NCBI GenBank assembly: GCA_003537575.1
Contig: DPRS01000004.1
Location: 17,795 to 81,794 of the forward strand
Origin: Oxalobacteraceae bacterium
GTDB lineage: Bacteria > Pseudomonadota > Gammaproteobacteria > Burkholderiales > Burkholderiaceae_D
Direction: 5' to 3'
DNA length: 64,000 nucleotides
Below, piece by piece: positions 45,996-52,969 of the stretch (its first letter is position 1; each line of letters starts with the position of its first letter). Below the pieces are notes generated by a model. That model was not told where the DNA came from and did not search any database. It saw only the letters and a list, made by a program, of their open reading frames with translations. The position numbers were made by a program, and so were the translations under genes.

Positions 45996-46053
45996 GTCGA
46001 GCTAACCGGCCCGCAGCACTAGCCACGAAGCGGCATCTCGGTTGAGCGACAAG
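45996..46053 (-). repeat. attC4, partial site on the other side of the IS remnant
   Basis: Plus strand GAGCTAACCGGCCCGCAGC and CATCTCGGTTGAGCGACAAG form the L''/L' arms seen in attC6-10, with a CCACGAAGCGGC centre. The outer cores are missing or degraded: no GTTAG at the right end and the left is ACGTCGAG. Probably the remainder of the GNAT cassette attC. Confidence 0.6.
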
Positions 46054-46065
46054 GAGCGCAATTGC

Positions 46066-46545
46066 TCACAGTGACACCTTTAGCTTTCGCCCACCACTAA
46101 TAGAAAAACCTTCACGCTCATAAAATTTTAAGGTTCGGTCAAACTCCGGAAGTGGTGGCGTTGTTACCTCTAACCGCTTCCAGTTGCGTGATTCACCAAA
46201 CGATTTCACCTGAGATACCAAACGCGCTCCTATTTTATTGATGCGGAACTCCGGACGAACGTATAGTTCAGCGATGGTACCGAACGCTCCCTCAGCATAT
46301 AGAGCGTAACTTTCATAAAGAGTGATAAATCCTGCTGGAGCCCCGCTCCCACCGCGAGCGATAAACACAAAGTATTTTTCACTGTTAATGAAATTTTCCA
46401 GTTTTGCCGTGGTCTCGGCGAAATCAAAGTTAAACGCCTTAGCATCAATGGCGTTCATGATTTCATCCAACAACTCGCCAACCATTGCAGCCACCTGTGG
46501 AGTATCAGCGGCAATTGCTCGTTTAATCGTGAAGTCCGCGCTCAT
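46066..46545 (-). CDS. GNAT-family N-acetyltransferase, cassette-borne
   Basis: 159 residues. GNAT fold: TIKRAIAADTPQVAAMVGELL at the start, FVFIARGGSGAPAGFITLY, then the acetyl-CoA motif IAELYVRPEFRINKIGARLV and FYEREGFSISGGRKLKVSL at the end. Substrate unknown; not evidently an aminoglycoside acetyltransferase. ATG 46545, AGGAAA upstream. Cassette between the damaged attC4 and attC5. Confidence 0.88.
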   Translation of the reverse strand: MSADFTIKRAIAADTPQVAAMVGELLDEIMNAIDAKAFNFDFAETTAKLENFINSEKYFVFIARGGSGAPAGFITLYESYALYAEGAFGTIAELYVRPEFRINKIGARLVSQVKSFGESRNWKRLEVTTPPLPEFDRTLKFYEREGFSISGGRKLKVSL

Positions 46546-46553
46546 TTCATTTT

Positions 46554-46609
46554 CCTCAACGACTAAGCCAACCGGCGCGAAGCATCTGCGTTGAGCGACG
46601 AGTTAGATG
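46554..46609 (-). repeat. attC5, short attC
   Basis: Minus strand begins CATCTAACTCGTCGCTCAAC and ends GTTGAGG near 46554, a degenerate right core. It overlaps the end of the DUF2238 gene. Only about 55 nt, shorter than attC6-10. Confidence 0.65.
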
Positions 46610-47219
46610 GAGCTCTTGATGTCGCAATTTGGGCATCGTGCAGCTTCGATAGCAATAGAATTGCGACTGAAGCACCAATGAAGGCCAAGAACATATCTGA
46701 CTGGGTATCCCATGGATCTCCTTGAGTTCCAAGAAATTCATCTGCCCCTTGGCCAAGAGCAAGTGCAGCCCACCATTCGACCAACTCGTACCATGCACTA
46801 ATCGCCATGGCCACACATATGGCCAAAAAGCCTGCCATCTTTCGGCTAGTTAAATATCCACACCGAATTAGAATTTCTCTAGCAATCAATACTGGGGCGA
46901 AGCCTTGGGCAAAGTGCCCAATCTTGTCGTAGGGATTCCTGGCCAATGCAAACAAGTCTTGCATCCAAAATCCTAAAGGTACGCGGGCGTAGGTATAAGT
47001 GCCGCCCAGTATCAAAATTAAGGCATGGACGAAAATCAGCGAATACAGCAGCGGCGTCAATGGAAAGCGCCGGTACGTTACTACCAAAATAGGCAAGGCG
47101 ATAATGACAGGAGCAACTTCCATGATCCACGTTGCACGATCATTCGTTATGAAACCTGAATAAATCAATATCAGGATTAGTACACCACCCAAAATCAGCA
47201 GAATATTTTCTTTCTTCAT
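46563..47219 (-). CDS. DUF2238/YjdF-like membrane protein, cassette-borne
   Basis: 218 residues from ATG 47219 (MKKENILLILGGVLILILIY); an earlier in-frame start at 47273 overlaps attC6. Five or six membrane helices. FALARNPYDKIGHFAQGFAPVL and AWYELVEWWAALALGQGADEFLGTQGDPWDTQSD are the DUF2238 signature (YjdF family; the acidic/His motif suggests metal or hydrolase activity, unproven). The C-terminal tail SNSSLNADASRRLA comes from attC5. Confidence 0.88.
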   Translation of the reverse strand: MKKENILLILGGVLILILIYSGFITNDRATWIMEVAPVIIALPILVVTYRRFPLTPLLYSLIFVHALILILGGTYTYARVPLGFWMQDLFALARNPYDKIGHFAQGFAPVLIAREILIRCGYLTSRKMAGFLAICVAMAISAWYELVEWWAALALGQGADEFLGTQGDPWDTQSDMFLAFIGASVAILLLSKLHDAQIATSRAPSNSSLNADASRRLA

Positions 47220-47249
47220 TCGCAGAAGCCTTCTTTTGTTTATTCCAAG

Positions 47250-47336
47250 TGCTAACGCTGAACTAACCAGCATGCAGCGGGTGCCGCGAAGCGGCCAGCA
47301 CTTTGCTGGGTGTCTGGGGTGAGTGACGAGTTAGAT
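47250..47336 (-). repeat. attC6
   Basis: On the minus strand from ATCTAACTCGTCACTC (near 47336) to AGCGTTAGCAC (near 47250), with GCCGCTTCGCGGC at the centre. Similar layout to attC7-10. Confidence 0.8.
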
Positions 47337-47361
47337 TTGAATTTCAACAGGCCTGATCTCG

Positions 47362-48144
47362 TTACCATCCGATGTGCTCCGTTGGATAAATCTTTCCGTT
47401 ATATTTAACAAGGTAGGCAACCGGTTTCTTCAGAGATTTTTCAGCGCTGTCCATGCTCGATGTACCGGTAATACGCAAATCCCTAAATCCATTAGAAACG
47501 GTATTGAGAACGGTAATTGTGTAGCCTGTAGTTTCGATTGCAACTTCACGTTCGTCTGAAGCACAGGACGGACCTCCCTTAAGGAACGTCCAAGTTGATA
47601 AAACTAGTCCTTCTAGTACTGGTCGTATTGTCTTTCCCTCTCTAATAAAAAGTGTACGGTAAGGCCCAATACCACCTTCTACGCATCCTTGACTATAAAT
47701 CGTAGAGAAATCGAGTCCGAACGCTCTTATGCCTGGAGCAAGGTCATAACGAGCCGTATCCAATCTTAAGCTACCCTGTCCAATTGTTAGCGTAGCATCT
47801 TCTCCGATTATGCCTTTATATGTTGCGGCCACTTGCCCCTTGACTATGTCAACAAGTGAAACGACTAGCTGCTTCTGATATTCAATTCCAGAATCGTATG
47901 CAAAAGAAACGATCATCAATGATTTGTCGGATGGCCACCTTTTACAGGCATTCGCAATAACTTCATTACTTATCTTAGGGCGTGAATCATCGTCAAAGCT
48001 AACCTCTTTTATTTTTAAATGTTCACTGACTAGCTTTAGCAAGTCGCTGGAACAAGGGCCTTGAGTTGCATGAGGATCTGCCTGCCCATACGCAGAATGG
48101 CATATAAAAACAGTAAAAACAATGATGGAAAATTTCCTAAGCAT
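47362..48144 (-). CDS. Secreted protein of unknown function, cassette-borne
   Basis: 260 residues, AT-rich gene. A Sec signal (MLRKFSIIVFTVFICHSAYG) and mature sequence with five Cys (PCSSDLL, NACKRW, SQGCVEGG, GGPSCASDE). No recognised family. Segments such as DARYDLAPGIRAFGLDFSTI and GGIGPYRTLFIREGKTIRPVLEG suggest a beta-rich periplasmic protein. Bounded by attC6 and attC7. Confidence 0.7.
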   Translation of the reverse strand: MLRKFSIIVFTVFICHSAYGQADPHATQGPCSSDLLKLVSEHLKIKEVSFDDDSRPKISNEVIANACKRWPSDKSLMIVSFAYDSGIEYQKQLVVSLVDIVKGQVAATYKGIIGEDATLTIGQGSLRLDTARYDLAPGIRAFGLDFSTIYSQGCVEGGIGPYRTLFIREGKTIRPVLEGLVLSTWTFLKGGPSCASDEREVAIETTGYTITVLNTVSNGFRDLRITGTSSMDSAEKSLKKPVAYLVKYNGKIYPTEHIGW

Positions 48145-48157
48145 GCTAATTTTCTGA

Positions 48158-48241
48158 AATTAACGCCGAGATAACAGGCCGCAACCCATGCCGCAGAGCG
48201 GCATTCCTCGGTTGAGGTTCGGGTTCATCGACGAGTTAGGA
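48158..48241 (-). repeat. attC7
   Basis: Minus strand from TCCTAACTCGTCGATG (48241) to CGGCGTTAATT (about 48158). Its opening TAA is the stop codon of the HD gene. Confidence 0.75.
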
Positions 48242-48838
48242 ATTTTTCTCATTGTTTTTCGCATTCGTAAAGTGTTGCGCGACCCATTGTTCGCAGACAG
48301 CCCAAAGCGCTGGTGCGCCATGTCGAATCACCGGGCCATATCTTTCCAAGACCTGCTCGTACGACACATTGCTTTCAGACCACGTGCCTCCTCCTGTGAA
48401 CACGTTTACCAGGAGTGGTTGAAAACGATCGAGTGCCTTGGCAAACTTCGCATCGCCTGTTTCAACACTCTCGAACTCGTGCCACAATTCCATGAGTTCG
48501 TCTCGCTGCGCCTCTGGCAAGAGGCCGAATAAACGAACCGCCGCATTGGCTTCTCGTTCGGCCTGCTCCTCGCGCGAGCAAGTGTTGTGAATCGGCGTAT
48601 CGCCAGCGTCGATTTCAACGACGTCATGTAGCAGAAGCATCTGTATGACTCTGGGTACATTCACTCGCTCCGCGGCGTACTCTTGCAGCAGCCAGGCGTA
48701 CATAGCCAAGTGCCAAGAGTGCTCGGCCGAATTCTCTTTGCGGCTTTGATCCAGCAGCGGAGACTGGCGCATAATGCCCTTCAAGCGGTCGATCTCCATT
48801 AGAAACTTTAATTGCTGAGCTAAATCTTCAGATTTCAT
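48236..48838 (-). CDS. HD-domain phosphohydrolase (YfbR-like), cassette-borne
   Basis: 200 residues. HD signature: NSAEHSWHLAMYAWLL and LLLHDVVEIDAGDTP, with a later D in DALFAKALDRFQPLL-type segment (AKFAKALDRFQPLLVNVF). Members cleave nucleotide monophosphates. The stop TAA lies in the attC7 core. ATG 48838. Confidence 0.9.
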   Translation of the reverse strand: MKSEDLAQQLKFLMEIDRLKGIMRQSPLLDQSRKENSAEHSWHLAMYAWLLQEYAAERVNVPRVIQMLLLHDVVEIDAGDTPIHNTCSREEQAEREANAAVRLFGLLPEAQRDELMELWHEFESVETGDAKFAKALDRFQPLLVNVFTGGGTWSESNVSYEQVLERYGPVIRHGAPALWAVCEQWVAQHFTNAKNNEKNS

Positions 48839-48849
48839 TGACTTCCTTA

Positions 48850-48935
48850 CCTAACGCCGAGCTAACCGGGCCACAACACGTTGCCGCGAAGCGGCATTCC
48901 TATGTTGTGGTTCCGTGTTGAGTGACAAGTTAGGC
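48850..48935 (-). repeat. attC8
   Basis: Minus strand GCCTAACTTGTCACTC (48935) to GGCGTTAGG (48850); centre GCCGCTTCGCGGCAA. Both cores are close to consensus. Confidence 0.85.
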
Positions 48936-49018
48936 TGGAGAGCAAAACCTCGGTGTTGAAACTTCTGTATAAACATAGGTAGAAACTAGCAATTTGTTCG
49001 TGAGTCCGGCGTATCTTT

Positions 49019-49744
49019 CTATTGGAAGGCAGCCCTGATTTGATCTAGTTGTCGCCTGCTTTCTTGGAAATCATCAAAGACACTCTCCTCGGATTCGATT
49101 TCTTCACCTCGAATTAATTTAGCCTCCACTCCTGTTGTTTCGTACAATCCTAGCCAACACTCCCGAGCAGCCTTCATAAGGGCATGGCGAATAACTTCTT
49201 CAACATCCTTAGGGCGAGGTGTAGCAAGCTCTTCTACGAGCTTGGCGCAGTTTTGAAGCCTCATTACGCATTCTTCAATAAGAAGAACTAGCTTGCCTAG
49301 TGGAATCTGCATTGGATCGAGAGAAAGAAGGCGTAGGCGGACTTCTCGTAGTTGCGCAGCTTCCAATGGCCAGTAAACATGTGGATGCCCGATGGATCGG
49401 GCGACACTTTCACAGGTCCGCGCGGCGGAGAAAAATACGACCCTCAGAGTTCTTAAGCGCCGGACTTGTTCGGCACGCTCATCAGCCTTTCTTCGTTTGA
49501 GCTCTAGCGTATGTTGTCGTTGTACGACGGCGAGTGCTGCAACGATTGCGGCTACCGATCCAATGGCCTGAATCCAGGCCGGAGCACTTGACTCAAGAAA
49601 CTTGGATACCCAAGGCCACCCAGCGACTGCTGTGAGCGCAATGAGGGAAATGAGGCCTAGCACCGTCCCAGCACCAATCAGAGCAGACCAATGCTCCGGC
49701 ATATTCTTAACGTTCTGTTCGCTCATTGCAATTGATTGCTTCAT
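49019..49744 (-). CDS. Two-helix membrane protein of unknown function, cassette-borne
   Basis: 241 residues. Two membrane helices near the N-terminus (LIGAGTVLGLISLIALTAVAG and WIQAIGSVAAIVAALAVVQ) and a long helical cytoplasmic domain rich in Arg/Glu (RRLRTLRVVFFSAARTCESVA). No family recognised; this architecture recurs in cassette and phage-defence loci but no such function can be claimed. Bounded by attC8 and attC9; 83 nt separate its stop from attC8. Confidence 0.7.
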   Translation of the reverse strand: MKQSIAMSEQNVKNMPEHWSALIGAGTVLGLISLIALTAVAGWPWVSKFLESSAPAWIQAIGSVAAIVAALAVVQRQHTLELKRRKADERAEQVRRLRTLRVVFFSAARTCESVARSIGHPHVYWPLEAAQLREVRLRLLSLDPMQIPLGKLVLLIEECVMRLQNCAKLVEELATPRPKDVEEVIRHALMKAARECWLGLYETTGVEAKLIRGEEIESEESVFDDFQESRRQLDQIRAAFQ

Positions 49745-49781
49745 TATGTGATTCGCTAGATGTAGAGCCGGTGTTGATATG

Positions 49782-49867
49782 GCTAACGCCGAGCTAACAG
49801 GGCCGCAGCACTTTGCCGCAGAGCGGCAAGCTCTTGCTGCGGATCCGTGTTGAGCGACGAGTTAGAA
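49782..49867 (-). repeat. attC9
   Basis: Minus strand from TTCTAACTCGTCGCTC (49867) to GGCGTTAGCC (49782), centre GCCGCTCTGCGGC. Near-identical layout to attC8 and attC10. Confidence 0.85.
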
Positions 49868-49891
49868 GTAATGCACCCAATATCGAACAAT

Positions 49892-50479
49892 CTAGTCAGC
49901 CCCTGGAATTTCGATCCATTTTCCTTGATAAAAATACCGAACATTCGAACCTTTTCCTTGGAAACCGACGCTAATACCGTCGTGATTAACATTTTGTAAC
50001 TGCATCCCGTCTCGTTTCAAGTAATGCTTAACACCAGCGGGATTCACTGTACTTATTACCCAAGAATAGTATGCGTTTCCATCTCCCGAACCTTGCAATC
50101 CACCTTGATCGCGTTCCGTCGGTGACAACTCAACCATACGGCTGAAGTTCTTACCATAAAGCAGTACAAGCTTCGACTCTTTATTCACTGAGCAAAGCGC
50201 AGCCCATTCAGCTTTATTTTTCCCAGTAAAGCTACCTTTAATTAAATTATTGGGTTCGTGGCCTGTTCCATCACTGTCGAAATCAGCTTGTGGAATTTGG
50301 CACCTCATTGCCGTCAACTTAACTCTTACACTCTTTGGCACATTCGGAAATGCATCAGGAGACAAGTATTTAATTTTTTTCGCTTCCTCGGCCCAGTTAA
50401 TTTCTTCGGCCCTCACAGATTGGAGAGACGCCATGATTAGCGCAAAACTAGGAAAGATAAGCAGCCAAAATTTTCGCAT
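49892..50479 (-). CDS. Secreted protein of unknown function, cassette-borne
   Basis: 195 residues from ATG 50479 (AAGGA 9 nt upstream). Signal peptide MRKFWLLIFPSFALIMASLQ ending near VRA. Mature part contains DAFPNVPKSVRVKLTAMRCQIPQ and a C-terminal FQGKGSNVRYFYQGKWIEI. One pair of Cys (RCQIP and ALCSVN). The longer open frame (to 50539) starts within attC10 and is rejected. No family recognised. Confidence 0.75.
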   Translation of the reverse strand: MRKFWLLIFPSFALIMASLQSVRAEEINWAEEAKKIKYLSPDAFPNVPKSVRVKLTAMRCQIPQADFDSDGTGHEPNNLIKGSFTGKNKAEWAALCSVNKESKLVLLYGKNFSRMVELSPTERDQGGLQGSGDGNAYYSWVISTVNPAGVKHYLKRDGMQLQNVNHDGISVGFQGKGSNVRYFYQGKWIEIPGAD

Positions 50480-50491
50480 CGCTATCCTTAC

Positions 50492-50577
50492 TTCTAACGC
50501 CGCGCTAACAGGCACGCAACTTCTGCCGCGAAGCGGCAAGCTCTTGTCGCGTGTCCGGGTTCAGCAACGAGTTAGAC
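50492..50577 (-). repeat. attC10
   Basis: Minus strand GTCTAACTCGTTGCTG (50577) to GGCGTTAGAAG (about 50490), centre GCCGCTTCGCGGC. The best-preserved site in the array. Confidence 0.87.
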
Positions 50578-50591
50578 TGGATACGCACTAT

Positions 50592-51140
50592 TTAAGCCTT
50601 CTTATTACGACAATAAGTAATGAAGAAAAGTATCACGCCAATCAAACTTGCCAAGACATTCGACGATATCCAAACTGCAAAGAAAGGGCCAAATACTGCT
50701 AGCGCTATCCGAGATTCATTTATTGGCATCAGTGAAAATTGATAACCCGGATTAATAAAAAGCATAAAAATGACTAATGGCAGGAAAATCAGTACGGCGA
50801 TAAAAGATCGAAGCAGTAAATGGTTTTCTCCAGGCGTTTTTGTTATTAGTTCTTGCAATGTATCTTTACTTGTCAGCAGCTTATTCTGCCTCCAAAACCA
50901 TATCGGCCATGTACACATCATGAATGCAAAATATAGTGCTGTTACTTCAGAAAACTTTGAGCGCGATGAATAATTTCCAACGATAGGAAATATCTTATCG
51001 ATTAAAGTCGAAAAACTTTTCAGGGAAAAATGTTCGGTCAATATATTTGTTGGAGCGTATAAAGCAATTAACGCTCCTAGCAAATGACTCCCCCATACAA
51101 ATGGGTTTTTATACAAATATAAAAATAATTTCATTCGCAA
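50592..51140 (-). CDS. Multi-pass membrane protein of unknown function, cassette-borne
   Basis: 182 residues (M1 or M3), AT-rich. About four membrane helices, including LLGALIALYAPTNIL, LYFAFMMCTWPIWFWR, SFIAVLIFLPLVIFMLF and VLASLIGVILFFITYC. No family recognised. First cassette at the promoter-proximal end of the array; its leader reaches the bare core GTTAGAC at 51188. Confidence 0.7.
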   Translation of the reverse strand: MRMKLFLYLYKNPFVWGSHLLGALIALYAPTNILTEHFSLKSFSTLIDKIFPIVGNYSSRSKFSEVTALYFAFMMCTWPIWFWRQNKLLTSKDTLQELITKTPGENHLLLRSFIAVLIFLPLVIFMLFINPGYQFSLMPINESRIALAVFGPFFAVWISSNVLASLIGVILFFITYCRNKKA

Positions 51141-51187
51141 TTGAATTTAGCGACCCTATTTCTCATTGGTCACTTCAAATTTATTCC

Positions 51188-51304
51188 GTCTAACTTGAAT
51201 TAGGTAGTTTTCTGTATAACCCTTTTCTGTCCACCTAACACTTTTCAATTTGCCGTGGAAACCCGCGCCGCTCTGGCTTCTTCACATCCTGGCAAATTAG
51301 GTGG
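51188..51304 (-). repeat. Upstream boundary of the array: core GTTAGAC plus a degenerate attC-like fold
   Basis: GTTAGAC (minus strand, 51194-51188) marks the start of the first cassette but no ordinary attC or attI precedes it. Further upstream, CCACCTAA (51231-51238) pairs with TTAGGTGG (51297-51304) and ATTTGCC with GGCAAAT (51248-51254, 51291-51297), a long imperfect hairpin ending in GTTAGGTGG, attC-like but decayed. Space to ctp (51305-51449) shows no integrase or other gene. Confidence 0.5.
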
Positions 51305-51449
51305 CAGAAGAAAGCGGATCTGTCTAACATGGCATATTGCCAAGCATAAAAGCATATTTCTTTTTGTGCAAGATTATGCTTTCGAGCAGGCAATGCTTTC
51401 GAGGAGACAATTGGTAAAAAGCACCATCCTCAACCAATTTCCCAAACAA

Positions 51450-51473
51450 AAAGGCCGCATCGCTGCGGCCTTT
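51450..51473. terminator. Bidirectional terminator downstream of ctp
   Basis: Perfect stem AAAGGCCGC/GCGGCCTTT around a 6-nt loop, flanked by A and T runs, 27 nt past the ctp stop. Confidence 0.8.
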
Positions 51474-51499
51474 CCTTGCAAACTTAACGTCAACGGCGC

Positions 51500-52966
51500 T
51501 TACTTTTTCTCGCCATTCTTTTCAGTCTTCGGATCGTTGATCGTTTCTTCCTTCTTGCTTTCAACGACCTTGTTCTTCGACAGTTGCACCGGCAAGCCCT
51601 TCAGATGGTTGATTGCCTGCGACAGCTGGAAATCTTCCTTGCTGCCGAATTCCAGCATCTTGCGCTTCTTGGCCAGGGCCGCCATACGCTGCTCTTCCTC
51701 CAGCTCGTCGATCACGTTCTTGGTGCTGGCCGCGGTGTCCTTGTCCTTGTCGTTGCGCAAATGCTTTTGCAGGTCCGCCTCGTGCAGGCGCAAGCCGCTC
51801 AGAAGATCGCCGTCCGCGTATTCATCCACCATCAGGTCGGGAACGATACCCTTGGCCTGAATCGCCCGGCCGGTCGGCGTGTAATAGCGCGCCGTGGTCA
51901 GCTTGACCGCAGTGTCGGCGCTCAGCTGGCGAATGGTTTGCACCGAACCCTTGCCGAAGGTTTGCGTGCCCATGATGGTGGCGCGCTTGTAATCCTGCAG
52001 CGCGCCGGCGACGATTTCCGAAGCCGAGGCCGAGCCGGCGTTGACCAGCACTACCATCGGCACCTTCTTCACCGCTTCCGGCAGTTTCGTCAGCGGGTCG
52101 TTCAGGGTGCGCGAGGCATAGAATTCGCGTCGCGCATAGAAGGTCGCCTTGGAATCCGGCAGCTGGCCATTGGTCGAGACCACCGCCACATCCTTGGGCA
52201 GGAAAGCCGCCGACACGCCGATGGCGCCAGGCAGCAGGCCGCCCGGGTCGTTGCGCAGGTCGAGCACCAGGCCTTTCAGCTTCGGATCTTCGGCATAGAT
52301 GGCGTTGATCTTGCGCGCCAGGTCGTCCACGGTCGGTTCCTGGAATTGCGACACGCGCAGCCAGGCGTAACCGGGCTCGACGACCTTCGATTTGACGCTC
52401 TGCACGCGGATTTCCTGGCGCACGATGGTGACGATGATCGGCTTGTCCTCATCCTTGCGGGCGATGGTCAAGGTGATCTTGGTATTGGGCTCGCCGCGCA
52501 TGCGCTTGACCGCCTCGTCCAGCGTCATGCCCTTGATCGGCGTGGTGTCCAGGCGAGTGATGAGGTCGCCTGCCTTCAGGCCGGCCTTGTAGGCGGGCGA
52601 ATCCTCGATGGGCGAAATCACCTTGACGTAGCCGTCTTCCATGCCGACTTCGATGCCGAGGCCGACGAACTTGCCCTGTGTGCCTTCGCGCAATTCCTTG
52701 AAAGCTTTCTTGTCCAGGTAAGCCGAGTGCGGGTCGAGCGAAGCCACCATGCCGGAAATTGCTTCGGTCAATAGTTTCCTGTCCTCAACCGGCTCCACGT
52801 AATCGGACTTGATCAGGCCGAAAACGTCGGCGAGCTGGCGCAGTTCCTCCAGCGGCAGCGGAGAGGCGGCATTTTTCTGTGCCATTGCCTCGAATTGGAG
52901 CGAGCCGGCGACACCCGCCAGGATGCCAAGGCCGATCAGGCCGAAATTCTTTAATTTACTGCCCAT
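51500..52966 (-). CDS. ctpA: C-terminal processing peptidase (S41 family)
   Basis: 488 residues. N-terminal signal/anchor (FGLIGLGILAGVAGSLQ), PDZ domain (about 100-180; GLGIEVGMEDGYVKVISPIED), catalytic Ser-Lys dyad in NAGSASASEIVAGALQDY and TFGKGSVQT. Lys-rich tail. Periplasmic; trims or degrades proteins and may act on cell-wall hydrolases. In the same operon as the EnvC-like gene directly upstream (4 nt). Confidence 0.95.
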   Translation of the reverse strand: MGSKLKNFGLIGLGILAGVAGSLQFEAMAQKNAASPLPLEELRQLADVFGLIKSDYVEPVEDRKLLTEAISGMVASLDPHSAYLDKKAFKELREGTQGKFVGLGIEVGMEDGYVKVISPIEDSPAYKAGLKAGDLITRLDTTPIKGMTLDEAVKRMRGEPNTKITLTIARKDEDKPIIVTIVRQEIRVQSVKSKVVEPGYAWLRVSQFQEPTVDDLARKINAIYAEDPKLKGLVLDLRNDPGGLLPGAIGVSAAFLPKDVAVVSTNGQLPDSKATFYARREFYASRTLNDPLTKLPEAVKKVPMVVLVNAGSASASEIVAGALQDYKRATIMGTQTFGKGSVQTIRQLSADTAVKLTTARYYTPTGRAIQAKGIVPDLMVDEYADGDLLSGLRLHEADLQKHLRNDKDKDTAASTKNVIDELEEEQRMAALAKKRKMLEFGSKEDFQLSQAINHLKGLPVQLSKNKVVESKKEETINDPKTEKNGEKK

Positions 52967-52969
52967 GTT

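Larger units (their letters stand above)
44505..51304 (-). mobile_element. Integron cassette array without integrase (CALIN), cassettes on minus strand
   Basis: Nine small genes all read on the minus strand, each separated by an imperfect palindrome of the attC type. Read on the minus strand the sites begin near (G)TCTAAC, contain a CCGC(T/A)TCGCGG-like centre and end with GTTAGRN-like cores, the standard cassette orientation. attC6-attC10 are similar to one another (~85 nt), as in chromosomal integrons; attC2 is the classic ~60-nt type. No tyrosine-recombinase intI and no clear attI are present anywhere in the window, so this is a CALIN. The genes are AT-richer than the flanks. Expression from a Pc promoter cannot be shown here. 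Confidence 0.85.
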
